From positions 1 to 30,640 of the forward strand of contig JAEZFL010000129.1 of NCBI GenBank assembly GCA_023417515.1: a stretch of 30,640 bases of DNA, in the 5' to 3' direction. The position numbers were made by a program, and so were the translations under genes. Position 1 is the stretch's first letter; the number at the start of each line of letters is the position of its first letter. This DNA comes from Pseudomonadota bacterium. GTDB lineage: Bacteria; Pseudomonadota; Alphaproteobacteria; Sphingomonadales; Sphingomonadaceae. Shown piece after piece: positions 1 through 6,745 of the stretch. The notes below the pieces were generated by a model, which did not search any database, was not told where the DNA came from, and saw only the letters and a program-made list of their open reading frames with translations.

Positions 1-385
1 GTGCCGGCGAGGTGGCCGAGGCCGGAGCGGGGGCGGGCGCAGGCGTGGCGGGCTGGCCGGCTCCGGTCTCGCCGCCATCCTTGGCCGGCGGCGCGGGCTC
101 GGGAGCCGGAGCCGGAGCGGAGGCCGCCTTGGACGAATCCTCGCCTTCCTCGGCGATCAGCGCGATCACCGTGCCGACCTTCACCTCGTCGGTGCCTTCG
201 GCGACCAGGATTTTGGCGACCGTGCCCTCGTCGATCGCCTCGAACTCCATCGTCGCCTTGTCGGTCTCGATCTCCGCGATGACGTCGCCCGACTTGACCG
301 CGTCGCCCTCCTTGACCAGCCATTTGGCCAGGGTGCCTTCCTCCATGGTCGGCGACAGAGCGGGCATCTTGAGTTCGATCGGCAT
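1..385 (-). CDS. pdhC: Pyruvate dehydrogenase complex lipoyl-domain subunit (E2, or E1-beta), 5' part only
   Basis: The reading frame begins at ATG 385-383 and stays open to the window edge, so only the first 128 codons are present. Residues 1-80 form a biotinyl/lipoyl domain. The lipoylation motif ETDKA places the modified lysine at residue 43. An Ala/Pro-rich flexible linker follows from about residue 90, of the kind that joins swinging lipoyl arms to the next domain. A good Shine-Dalgarno (GAGGAAAGG) precedes the start. In sphingomonads both the E2 acetyltransferase and E1-beta carry such an N-terminal domain. This gene starts a transcription unit and is not preceded by pdhA, which favours E2 as in the separate pdhC-lpd operon of Zymomonas; that assignment is inference. 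The catalytic domain lies outside the window. Confidence 0.85.
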   Translation of the reverse strand, partial: MPIELKMPALSPTMEEGTLAKWLVKEGDAVKSGDVIAEIETDKATMEFEAIDEGTVAKILVAEGTDEVKVGTVIALIAEEGEDSSKAASAPAPAPEPAPPAKDGGETGAGQPATPAPAPAPASATSPA

Positions 386-591
386 CGGGGGGCGCGCCTT
401 TCCTCGGGTCGTTCGGGCATTGAAGTCGCCATGGTCCAAACAGCAGCCGCTCCCCAGGGTCAAGGGGGGCGGGGCGGGGCGGTCGCCGAGCGAGGGTTGC
501 GGCCCCGGCGCATCTGGCGCACCTTCCAACCGCAACAGGCGGGGCGAGCCTGCGCGTTCCCACGCGCCTCCAGCCCCGCGGGAGACGCCTG

Positions 592-1047
592 GTGAGAACG
601 TATCTGGTGGTGATGGACGAGACGGAGGAATCCGCCAAGGCGCTGCGCTACGCCGCGCAGCGCGCCGCCCGCACCGGCGGAACCGTCGAGATCCTCGCGA
701 TCGTCCATCGCCAGGAGTTCGTCCAGTGGGGCGGAGTCCAGGCGGCGATGGAGGAGGAAGCACGGCTGCGCACCGAGGCCCGGGTCCTCGCCGCTTCCGG
801 GGCGATCATGGAGGAGGCGGGCCTGGTCCCGTCGATCACCGTTCGGCAGGGGCCGCCGGTTCGGGCGGTCGCCGACTATCTCAAGGAGCGGGACGGCATC
901 TCGGCGCTGGTGCTGGCCGCGGCGCCCGACGGCGGCCCGGGCCCCCTCGTCACCCATTTCAGCGGCGCGGCGCTGGCGAGCCTGCCCTGCCCGCTGATCA
1001 TCGTGCCGGGCCACCTTCCCGACGAGGCGCTGGCGCAGCTGAGCTGA
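592..1047 (+). CDS. Universal stress protein (UspA family)
   Basis: This 151-residue protein is a single UspA domain. It opens with the typical first beta strand (RTYLVVMDETEES), where the Asp sits at the nucleotide-binding position. Near the C-terminus a glycine-rich segment (GGPGPLVTHFSG) is followed by the strand CPLIIVPG, a loose version of the ATP-binding Gly-x2-Gly-x9-Gly-Ser/Thr signature. The start is GTG at 592, chosen because GGGAGA lies about six bases upstream. Usp proteins are cytoplasmic and often bind ATP under stress or growth arrest; the client of this one is unknown. It is divergent from the PDH gene and convergent with the RcnB-like gene. Confidence 0.88.
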   Translation: MRTYLVVMDETEESAKALRYAAQRAARTGGTVEILAIVHRQEFVQWGGVQAAMEEEARLRTEARVLAASGAIMEEAGLVPSITVRQGPPVRAVADYLKERDGISALVLAAAPDGGPGPLVTHFSGAALASLPCPLIIVPGHLPDEALAQLS

Positions 1048-1105
1048 CGATCGGGGCACCGACCCGCTTATCTCGAGCAAGCATCGAGCGAAGCCGGGAT
1101 GCGCC

Positions 1106-1161
1106 GTCGAGAGAGTATCCGGACCGTCTCTCGACATGCCGTCTCGACTGCGCTCGACGGC
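1106..1161. terminator. Paired hairpins between convergent genes
   Basis: Two adjacent inverted repeats lie between the ends of the universal stress gene and the RcnB-like gene. The first is GTCGAGAGA (1106-1114) with TCTCTCGAC (1127-1135). The second is GCCGTC (1138-1143) with GACGGC (1156-1161). There is no clear T-tract. Function as a bidirectional terminator is inferred from position and structure only. Confidence 0.45.
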
Positions 1162-1189
1162 CGATCGAGATGAGCGGAGAAGGTCCTGC

Positions 1190-2125
1190 CTAGCCCCGTT
1201 CGCCCGGCGGGTGGCGCGGCGCCGGCCGCCGCGGCGGCGGGGCGCAGTTGCACGGACGGGCGCGGCGCGGCCGGGCGCGGTGGGTGCGCGTCTCGACGAC
1301 CTCCTCGATCACCTCCTCTGTGACGACGGTGCTGACCGCCGGGGTCACCGTCGTCTCGGTGATGATCGTGGTGCCCGGGATCCACATATAGCCGTAGCCG
1401 CCATAGCCGTAGCCGTACCCGCCATGGCCGTACGCGCTCCCGCAGGGCGAGGCGCAGGGGCCGGGCATGGGCGCGGGGGCATGGCCGTAGCCGCCTCGGC
1501 CATAGGCGCTGTAATCCCAGCCGCCGCCGCGATATTCGCGCCGCTCATAATAGTCGTCGCGGCCGGAGCGGTCGTCGGCGTAGCGGTCGTCATCGCCGTA
1601 ATTGGGATAGCGATCGTAGCGGTCGCGATCGGCGTAGCGCTCGTCATAGCGATCGTAGCGGTCGTAATCGTAGCGCTCGCGAGCGACGTAGGCGTGGTCG
1701 CGGTCGTCGGGATAATAATCGCCGTCGCCGACATAATAAGGGATGCCGTCGCGGCCCTCGTCCCAGCGCTCGCCATAACGGTCCCAGTCGACGTCGTAGC
1801 GTGTGTCGTAGACCTGGCCGCGGCCGTCGATCAGATAGGCGTCGTCATAATAGCGCACCCACTGGTGACGCGGCGGCGGCGGGGCGAAGCCGTACAGCCG
1901 CCAGTTGCGGACACGGAATTGCGGCGCGAAGAAGGATGCCCCGATGAAGGCCCCGACATGGAAGCGGTCGCGGTCGCGGTGGCGGAACCCGCCATGGCGG
2001 AAACCGTCATGCGAGCCGCCCCTGACATGGACCCCGCCGCTCGGCGAGACGACGACCTGGGCCGAGGCGGTGGCCGGGATCATGAAGGCGCCAGCGGCCA
2101 ATGCGGTGAGGACGAGCTTGTTCAT
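1190..2125 (-). CDS. RcnB-like periplasmic protein with Asp/Tyr/Arg-rich and Gly/Tyr-rich low-complexity tail
   Basis: The start at 2125 (MNKLVL...) is preferred over an in-frame ATG five codons upstream because GGGAG lies just before it. A signal peptide ends near AxA (ATASA-Q), so the product is exported. The central segment (FAPPPPRHQWVRYYDD followed by AYLIDGRGQVYD) resembles the RcnB family, whose founder is a periplasmic Ni/Co homeostasis protein in E. coli. It is unusually long for the family (311 residues). A stretch dominated by DRYDRY-type repeats comes next, then a GYGYGGYGY segment. The C-terminus holds a Ser/Thr/Val/Glu-rich piece and a basic, proline-rich end with CNC; CASPC lies further upstream. 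The family match is good, but a metal-related role is only inferred. Confidence 0.75.
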   Translation of the reverse strand: MNKLVLTALAAGAFMIPATASAQVVVSPSGGVHVRGGSHDGFRHGGFRHRDRDRFHVGAFIGASFFAPQFRVRNWRLYGFAPPPPRHQWVRYYDDAYLIDGRGQVYDTRYDVDWDRYGERWDEGRDGIPYYVGDGDYYPDDRDHAYVARERYDYDRYDRYDERYADRDRYDRYPNYGDDDRYADDRSGRDDYYERREYRGGGWDYSAYGRGGYGHAPAPMPGPCASPCGSAYGHGGYGYGYGGYGYMWIPGTTIITETTVTPAVSTVVTEEVIEEVVETRTHRARPRRARPCNCAPPPRRPAPRHPPGERG

Positions 2126-2184
2126 CGCTTCCACTCCCATCCGGCATCGCGGGGCGGCGCGGGGGCGCGTCCCGTCGAATGATC

Positions 2185-2193
2185 ATGGTTAAC
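2185..2193 (-). promoter_or_regulatory. Possible CtrA/SciP-type half site (GTTAACCAT)
   Basis: Read on the minus strand, GTTAACCAT lies about 60 bases upstream of the RcnB-like start. TTAACCAT resembles the half-site motif described for CtrA-controlled Caulobacter promoters. TTAA is rare in this GC-rich sequence, which adds some weight, but one short half site is weak evidence. Confidence 0.3.
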
Positions 2194-2211
2194 GCTGGAA
2201 ACCTGCGGTTT

Positions 2212-2700
2212 CTACCGTGAGGCGAGGCGCGCGGTGACTTTCTGTATCAATAAGGCACAGCCGTCCGCGTCCTCGCCGTCGAAGCGGGCCGGATGCGGGC
2301 TGTCGAGGTCGAGAACGCCGATCAATTCGCCGTCGTGGACGATCGGGACAACGAGCTCGGAGCGGCTCGCGGAGTCGCAGGCGATGTGGCCGGGGAAAGC
2401 GTTGACGTCCTCGACCAGCTGGACCTCGCGGGTCGCCGCGGCGGCGCCGCACACGCCCTTGCCGAACGGGATGCGGATGCAGGCGGCCTTGCCCTGGAAC
2501 GGGCCAAGCACGAGCTCGCCGCCGACATTGCGGTAGAAGCCGGCCCAGTTGAGGTCGGGCAGCGCCTCGTAGATGAGCGCGGAAAGATTGGCCATGTTGG
2601 CGAGGGCGTCGGGCTCGCCTTCGGTGACAGCCTCGGCGGCGTCGGCGAGCTCGCGGTAGAGGTCCGGCTTCGAGGCGGCTTCGATTTTGAAGTTGAACAT
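2212..2700 (-). CDS. msrC: Free methionine-(R)-sulfoxide reductase (GAF domain)
   Basis: This 162-residue, single GAF-domain protein matches the fRMsr family, which reduces free L-methionine-(R)-sulfoxide in the cytoplasm with thioredoxin as electron donor. The three conserved cysteines of the family are present at residues 74, 84 and 108, in the contexts KAACIRIPFGKGVCG and FPGHIACDS. They correspond to Cys84, 94 and 118 of the E. coli enzyme. The start at 2700 (MFNFKIEAA) fits the family. The frame extends upstream to 2733, but those codons come from an intergenic palindromic repeat and give a meaningless leader. arfB and the pseudouridine synthase lie upstream in the same direction. Confidence 0.93.
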   Translation of the reverse strand: MFNFKIEAASKPDLYRELADAAEAVTEGEPDALANMANLSALIYEALPDLNWAGFYRNVGGELVLGPFQGKAACIRIPFGKGVCGAAAATREVQLVEDVNAFPGHIACDSASRSELVVPIVHDGELIGVLDLDSPHPARFDGEDADGCALLIQKVTARLASR

Positions 2701-2708
2701 CAGAATTC

Positions 2709-2797
2709 CCGTCATTCCGGCGGACGCCGGCATCTCGCTTTCCTTGGCCCAGATGGAGAGAAAGGCAGGGAGATTCCAGCTTTCGCTGGAATGACGA
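2709..2797. repeat. Double-hairpin intergenic repeat, family A (copy 1)
   Basis: The copy has outer ends GTCATTCC and GGAATGAC. The left arm hairpin is CCGGC-GGAC-GCCGG and the right arm is ATTCCAGC-TTTC-GCTGGAAT. It begins seven bases after the arfB stop and ends just upstream of the msrC start. Confidence 0.8.
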
Positions 2798-2804
2798 GCT
2801 GCTT

Positions 2805-3206
2805 TCAGTCGAGCTGCACCTTTCCGCGTCCCTGCTTGACCGCGCTTCGGCTCTTCTTGGCGTCGACGCGCCGGGCCTTGGCGGCGCGGCTGGGCTTGGT
2901 CGGCTTGCGCTTGGGTTGGCGGACGAAGGCGCGCTCGATCAGCTCGGTGAGGCGCTGGCGCGCCTCCATGCGGTTCGCCTCCTGGGTGCGGTGGCTTCGC
3001 GCGGTGATGACGATCTCGCCCTCGTTGGTGAGCCTGGAGCCGGCGAGAGTCTTCAGCCGCTGGTAGACGTCGAGCGGCAGGCCCAATGCGAAGACGTCGC
3101 AGCGCAGCTGGCAGGCGGTCGCCACCTTGTTGACGTTCTGGCCGCCGGGACCGCTCGCCGCGAGGAAGGTCTCGGACAGCGCCTCCTCGGGCAGCTCATA
3201 AGGCAT
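2805..3206 (-). CDS. arfB: Peptidyl-tRNA hydrolase ArfB (alternative ribosome-rescue factor)
   Basis: The 133-residue protein carries the release-factor catalytic motif GGQ at residues 21-23 (ASGPGGQNVNK), followed by a compact RF-1-like domain. The C-terminal tail is strongly basic (KPKRK- and KKSR-type clusters). In ArfB this tail enters the empty mRNA channel of a stalled ribosome while GGQ hydrolyses the peptidyl-tRNA. Length matches the family (about 140 residues). The start at 3206 overlaps the upstream pseudouridine synthase by 11 bases, so the two are probably translationally coupled. An upstream in-frame extension exists but is the antisense shadow of that gene. Confidence 0.93.
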   Translation of the reverse strand: MPYELPEEALSETFLAASGPGGQNVNKVATACQLRCDVFALGLPLDVYQRLKTLAGSRLTNEGEIVITARSHRTQEANRMEARQRLTELIERAFVRQPKRKPTKPSRAAKARRVDAKKSRSAVKQGRGKVQLD

Positions 3207-3852
3207 GGGCGAAGCCCGCATTGGCGAAACTCTGCGGCAGCGGCGCGGTCGCTTCGACCGGCGGCTTTGCGCCGCGGTCGAGCCGGATCGAGACGGCGTG
3301 GAGAAGCATCGCGAAACCGGCGCTCTCGCCATAGACCGGATCGCCGAGGATCGGGATTCCGACGCCCGAGGCGGCGTGAACGCGAAGCTGGTGGGTACGG
3401 CCGGTTTCCGGTTCGAAGCGGACCAGCGCCCTTCCCCGCGCTTGTGCGACGACGGACCAGTTGGTGACCGCGCGCTGGCCCTGCGGATCGGGCACCATTC
3501 GCCAGCCGGCTTCCTTGCTGCTGACCTTCCTCAGCGGCAGGTCGATCCGCCCTTCCCTGTCCGCGGGAAGTCCGGCGAGCACGGCGAGATAGGCCTTCGC
3601 CACCTGCCCGCCCTCGAACGCGGCTGCGAAGCGCTTGTGCGCCTTCGGATTGCGGGCGAGGAGCAGGCAGCCCGACGTGTCCCGGTCGAGGCGGTGGACC
3701 GGCGTCGGCGGCCGGTGAAAGCCAAAGCGCAGGTGCTGAAGATGGTCCTCGAGGCTTCGCGGAGTCGCTGGGCCGGGATGGACGGCCATTCCGGCCGGCT
3801 TGTCGAGGACGATCGCCTCGCCGTCGATGAACAGGATGCGGTCCTCGAACAT
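3196..3852 (-). CDS. RluA-family pseudouridine synthase
   Basis: This 218-residue single-domain enzyme has the RluA catalytic signature HRLDRDTSG at residues 53-61. The Asp in RLD (residue 56) is the nucleophile that isomerises uridine in RNA. Later family motifs follow: the block EPETGRTHQLRVH and then GDPVYG. There is no N-terminal S4 domain, as in RluA, so the target could be 23S rRNA or tRNA; it cannot be assigned here. The ATG at 3852 (MFEDRILF) is chosen; a TTG at 3888 would add 12 residues and has no better ribosome-binding site. It is divergent from ctrA and overlaps arfB downstream. Confidence 0.9.
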   Translation of the reverse strand: MFEDRILFIDGEAIVLDKPAGMAVHPGPATPRSLEDHLQHLRFGFHRPPTPVHRLDRDTSGCLLLARNPKAHKRFAAAFEGGQVAKAYLAVLAGLPADREGRIDLPLRKVSSKEAGWRMVPDPQGQRAVTNWSVVAQARGRALVRFEPETGRTHQLRVHAASGVGIPILGDPVYGESAGFAMLLHAVSIRLDRGAKPPVEATAPLPQSFANAGFAHAL

Positions 3853-3918
3853 GGCCAAGGCCGTGCCACCGCTGAGTCTTTCGTGCAACAGCCGGTAACT
3901 ATTTGTCCCGACCCCGTA

Positions 3919-3923
3919 GAATC
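3919..3923. promoter_or_regulatory. GANTC (CcrM methylation) site upstream of ctrA
   Basis: GAATC lies 122 bases before the ctrA start. A second GANTC (GAGTC) is at 3874-3878. In Caulobacter, CcrM methylation of GANTC influences ctrA P1 transcription. The parallel here is inferred from position only. Confidence 0.4.
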
Positions 3924-3940
3924 TCCGTATTTTCGGCCAC

Positions 3941-3956
3941 TTAACTCGAAATTAAC
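3941..3956 (+). promoter_or_regulatory. CtrA-binding site, full TTAA-N7-TTAAC match
   Basis: TTAA at 3941-3944, seven bases, then TTAAC at 3952-3956 match the canonical CtrA box exactly. It lies about 90 bases upstream of the ctrA start, in the region shared with the divergent pseudouridine synthase. A further TTAA half site is at 3981-3984. Autoregulation of ctrA is the straightforward reading and is known in Caulobacter. Confidence 0.8.
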
Positions 3957-4044
3957 CTTTTGCCTTCACTTGTCGGATAGTTAATTTTCCTCGCCGCGGC
4001 ACCGGCTCTCAAGGGCCGGGCTGCGCAACGGAGGGGCGAGAGAG

Positions 4045-4746
4045 ATGCGGGTTCTGCTGATCGAAGACGAGCCGACCACGGCCAAGGCCATCGAGCTCAT
4101 GCTCACCACGGAAGGCTTCAACGTCTATACGACCGACCTTGGCGAGGAGGGCTTGGACCTCGGCAAGCTCTATGATTACGACATCATCTGCCTCGACCTC
4201 AACCTGCCGGACATGCACGGCTATGACGTGCTGAAGAAGCTGCGCACCGCCAAGGTCGCGACCCCGGTCCTCATCCTGTCGGGCAACAGCGAGCTGGATT
4301 CCAAGGTCCGCGCATTGGGCTTCGGAGCCGACGATTACGTCACCAAGCCGTTCCACCGCGACGAGCTCGTCGCCCGCATCCACGCCATCGTGCGCCGCTC
4401 CAAGGGCCACAGCCAGTCGGTCATCAAGACCGGCAAGCTGTCGGTGAATCTCGACGCCAAGACGGTCGAGGTCGACGGCGCCCGGGTGCATTTGACCGGC
4501 AAGGAATATGCGATGCTGGAGCTCCTGTCGCTGCGCAAGAGCACGACGCTGACCAAGGAGATGTTCCTCAACCATCTCTATGGCGGCATGGACGAGCCCG
4601 AATTGAAGATCATCGACGTGTTCATCTGCAAGCTCAGGAAGAAGCTGAGCCTCGCCTGCGGCGGCGAGAATTACATCGAGACGGTGTGGGGCCGCGGCTA
4701 CGTGCTTCGCGATCCCGAGGAAGGCCAGGCCGTCCAGGTCGCCTGA
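4045..4746 (+). CDS. ctrA: Cell-cycle master response regulator CtrA
   Basis: The 233-residue protein has an N-terminal receiver domain (about 1-118) with acidic residues in LLIEDEP, phospho-acceptor Asp51 (IICLDLNLPD), Thr/Ser at LILSG and Lys in VTKPF. The C-terminal OmpR-type winged helix (about 128-225) contains the very conserved CtrA segments LTGKEYAMLELLSLRK and KIIDVFICKLRKKL. Family length is about 231. CtrA is phosphorylated by the CckA-ChpT relay and controls division, motility, envelope and, in some species, replication genes. A Shine-Dalgarno (GGAGGGGCGAGAGAG) precedes ATG 4045. Its own promoter carries a full CtrA box. The C-terminus ends in AVQVA, hydrophobic as in ClpXP-degraded homologues, though proteolysis here is inference. 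Confidence 0.97.
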   Translation: MRVLLIEDEPTTAKAIELMLTTEGFNVYTTDLGEEGLDLGKLYDYDIICLDLNLPDMHGYDVLKKLRTAKVATPVLILSGNSELDSKVRALGFGADDYVTKPFHRDELVARIHAIVRRSKGHSQSVIKTGKLSVNLDAKTVEVDGARVHLTGKEYAMLELLSLRKSTTLTKEMFLNHLYGGMDEPELKIIDVFICKLRKKLSLACGGENYIETVWGRGYVLRDPEEGQAVQVA

Positions 4747-4771
4747 TCCGAATTTCTGCAGACGGGGGCAA

Positions 4772-4812
4772 GCCGGTGTCCGCTCCCGCGAGCGGGCGCC
4801 GGCTTCATTTTT
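4772..4812 (+). terminator. Rho-independent terminator of ctrA
   Basis: A GC-rich hairpin with CCGCTC-CCGC-GAGCGG at its core and outer GCCGG (4772-4776) pairing with GCCGGC (4798-4803) is followed by TTCATTTTT. It lies 25 bases after the ctrA stop. Confidence 0.8.
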
Positions 4813-4838
4813 CGCGATCCGTGTCGTAGCCTGTCGGG

Positions 4839-5000
4839 ATGACGAGCGATGTCGAGAAACTCGTTCTCGAGCACCTGCTTGAGATTCAAGCTGAACTCGG
4901 ATCAGAGCGCGTGCTGCTAAACCAATGCGGCGCGCAGCTTACCGACCTGCTTGAACTGTTACGGCAAGGGGCACCCGTTGCTCCAAAACCGTCACCCTGA
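4839..5000 (+). CDS. Small helical protein, 53 residues (hypothetical)
   Basis: ATG 4839 opens a 53-codon frame ending at TGA 4998-5000. The product starts MTSDVEKLVLEHLLEIQAEL and continues with a heptad-like pattern of leucines to about residue 43, suggesting one amphipathic helix or a coiled coil. The LVLEHL-x-x-I pattern resembles small alphaproteobacterial proteins of unknown function that pair this opening with a short coiled coil. The last residues (PKPSP) and the stop codon fall inside the left end of an intergenic repeat, so the original C-terminus may have been replaced when the repeat arrived. The ribosome-binding site is weak (CGGG). It could be a shortened gene; expression is unproven. 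Confidence 0.5.
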   Translation: MTSDVEKLVLEHLLEIQAELGSERVLLNQCGAQLTDLLELLRQGAPVAPKPSP

Positions 5001-5074
5001 ACTTGTTTCAGGGTCCATCGTCCCGCCCGAGCCAGGCTCGCAGATGGATGCTGAAACAAGTTCAGCATGACGGG
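4989..5074. repeat. Double-hairpin intergenic repeat, family A (copy 2)
   Basis: The left hairpin is CCCTGAA-CTTGT-TTCAGGG (4995-5013) and the right is GCTGAA-ACAAG-TTCAGC (5050-5066). The outer ends are CCGTCA and TGACGG. The two arms are inverted copies of each other, so they can also pair with each other across the spacer. The right end merges into the GGGGAGAGG that serves as ribosome-binding site of the next gene. Confidence 0.9.
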
Positions 5075-5088
5075 GAGAGGCGCGACTG

Positions 5089-6306
5089 ATGCTCCGCGTG
5101 CTGACCCTCTCCACGCTCTATCCGAACGCGCACCAGCCGACGCTGGGGCTGTTCGTCGAGCGCCAGACTCGCGGGCTCGCGGCACGTGAGGGCGTCGAGG
5201 TTCGGGTCGTGGCGCCGGTCGGGGTGCCTTGGTGGCCGTTGTCGCTTCACCCCCATTATCGGCCGCTGGCCAGCCTCCCGAAACGCGAAGTCTGGAATGG
5301 GCTCGACATCCGTCGCGAGCGCTTCACGGTGTGGCCGAGCGGCGGCGCCCACCTGTCGGCGCGGGCGATGGCGCGGGCGGTCGCCGGCCTGCTCAACCCT
5401 GTCGATGTCCCGTTCGACGTGATCGACGCGGAGTTCTTCTGGCCGGACGGGGTCGCGGCGATGCATCTCGCGGAGCGGTTCGGAATCCCCCTCTCGATCA
5501 AGGCACGCGGCAGCGACATCTATCATTGGGGCGACCGTCCGCGCATCCGCGAGCAGATCCTGACGGCGGCGCAGGCGGCGGACGGGCTGCTCGCGGTGAG
5601 CGAGTCCCTCAAGGCGGAGATGGTCGCCCGGGGCATGCCGGCGGACAAGATCAGGGTTCACCATACCGGCGTCGACCTCGATCTTTATCGGCCCGTGGAC
5701 CGGGGGGCAGCCAAGGCGAGCCTCGGCGTCGATGGGCCGCTGCTCGCGAGCGTGGGGGCGCTGATCGAGCGCAAGGGGCAGAGCTTCGCGCTCGACGCCC
5801 TGGCGCGGCTTCCGGGCGCGGCCCTCATGTTGATCGGCGACGGGCCCGACCGGGCGGCGCTCGAGCGGCAGGCAGAGCGACTGGGAATTTCGGGGCGGGT
5901 CCGCTTTCTCGGTGCCCGGCCGCCGGAGGAGGTGGCGGGTCTGGTCGCCGCGGCGGATGCGATGCTTTTGCCGACGCGGGCGGAGGGCATCGCCAATGCC
6001 TGGGTCGAGGCGCTCGCCTGCGGCACCCCGGTGGTGACCTGCGATGCGGGCGGAGCGCGCGAGGTGATCGACACGCCCGCCGCGGGTCGGGTGGTGGCGC
6101 GTGACGCCGAGGCGCTGGCGGAAGGGGTCCGGGAGGTGCTGACCCATCCACCGGAGCCGGAGCTCGTCCGGCGGTCGGCCGAGCGGTTCAGCTGGGCGCG
6201 CAATGCCGAGGAACTGGAGGCGCACCTGCGCTCGCTTCTCCGCTCCGGCTTGCGGGAGGGGTCGGGGGCGGGGATGTCGGAAACTCCGAAACAGGCCCTC
6301 CCCTAG
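5089..6306 (+). CDS. Glycosyltransferase family 4
   Basis: The 405-residue protein has the two Rossmann-like halves of a GT-B glycosyltransferase. The N-terminal half begins LRVLTLSTLYPNAHQPTLG, which suits the glycine-rich acceptor-side loop. The C-terminal GT4 domain (about 200-370) holds VGALIERKGQ, LIGDGPDR and the EX7E donor-site motif EGIANAWVE. GT4 retaining enzymes transfer sugars from nucleotide donors to lipid- or protein-linked acceptors; the sugar cannot be assigned. ATG 5089 follows GGGGAGAGG closely. The last residues (after about 385) are low-complexity. The gene stands alone between ctrA and the convergent sec operon, so polysaccharide or envelope glycan synthesis is only a general inference. 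Confidence 0.88.
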   Translation: MLRVLTLSTLYPNAHQPTLGLFVERQTRGLAAREGVEVRVVAPVGVPWWPLSLHPHYRPLASLPKREVWNGLDIRRERFTVWPSGGAHLSARAMARAVAGLLNPVDVPFDVIDAEFFWPDGVAAMHLAERFGIPLSIKARGSDIYHWGDRPRIREQILTAAQAADGLLAVSESLKAEMVARGMPADKIRVHHTGVDLDLYRPVDRGAAKASLGVDGPLLASVGALIERKGQSFALDALARLPGAALMLIGDGPDRAALERQAERLGISGRVRFLGARPPEEVAGLVAAADAMLLPTRAEGIANAWVEALACGTPVVTCDAGGAREVIDTPAAGRVVARDAEALAEGVREVLTHPPEPELVRRSAERFSWARNAEELEAHLRSLLRSGLREGSGAGMSETPKQALP

Positions 6307-6308
6307 CC

Positions 6309-6378
6309 CCTTCCGCAAACGGGAGGGGAACGATCAGGGCGTGCCCCTCCCGCAAAGCGGGAGGGAACGATCAGAGCG
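6309..6378. repeat. Short tandem GC-rich repeat with hairpin between convergent genes
   Basis: Two direct copies of a CGGGAGGG(G)AACGATCAG unit occur at about 6320-6337 and 6358-6373. The second is preceded by a perfect hairpin CCCTCCCGC-AAA-GCGGGAGGG (6345-6365). The TGA of the minus-strand Mth938 gene (6371-6373) lies within the second unit. The hairpin may terminate transcription from both sides. Confidence 0.7.
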
Positions 6379-6745
6379 GCATGAGCGCGGCGGCGATCCA
6401 GCGTTCCTCGGCGCGCAGCACCGCCCAGGTGCGGGCGGCGGCGCGGCTGTCCATCGCCTCGATGCCGATGCCGCGCTCCTGCAGAGCCCGTGCAAGCGCG
6501 CGCGGCGGATGGGTCAATGTCGGTCCGGTGCCGAGCAGGATGAATTCCGGCTGGGGCTCGAGCGCGAGCGCGGCAGCGAGATGCTCGATCGCCATCTCGC
6601 CGATCGCCGGCGGGTCCCACGCGCTCGCCTGCTCCGGAGTCAGCAGCACGCTTCGATAGCGCGTCCCGTCGACCACGAACTGCCCGTCGGCGAAGCCGCG
6701 GACCAGCGGCCCGCCGCGCGCCTCGGCGGGCTCAAACCTGGGCAC
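6371..6745 (-). CDS. Mth938-like domain protein
   Basis: The 124-residue protein is a single Mth938/NDUFAF3-like domain (residues about 15-120). Typical pieces are GFADGQFVVDGTRYRSVLL, the block EFILLGTGP and a C-terminal helix. In alphaproteobacteria this family commonly sits directly after secF. The eukaryotic relative NDUFAF3 is a complex I assembly factor, but the bacterial role is not established. The GTG start at 6745 overlaps the end of secF by 14 bases, arguing for coupled translation. The stop codon falls in a short intergenic repeat. Confidence 0.85.
   Translation of the reverse strand: MPRFEPAEARGGPLVRGFADGQFVVDGTRYRSVLLTPEQASAWDPPAIGEMAIEHLAAALALEPQPEFILLGTGPTLTHPPRALARALQERGIGIEAMDSRAAARTWAVLRAEERWIAAALMPL

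Noticed and set aside
1561..1700. Near-tandem DNA repeats of a gcgatcgtagcggtcg type considered as a CRISPR or iteron array
   Set aside because: Units are irregular, without spacers, and match in-frame codon repeats for Asp-Arg-Tyr in the RcnB-like protein.
1136..2182. Plus-strand frame coding a Val/Ala/Ile-rich, apparently membrane-spanning protein
   Set aside because: It is the complement of the Asp/Tyr-rich repeats of the RcnB-like gene (GAC/TAC read backwards give Val), so the hydrophobicity is an artefact.
2701..2733. Upstream in-frame start for msrC
   Set aside because: These codons are made by a family A repeat arm and would place a repeat-derived leader on a conserved enzyme.
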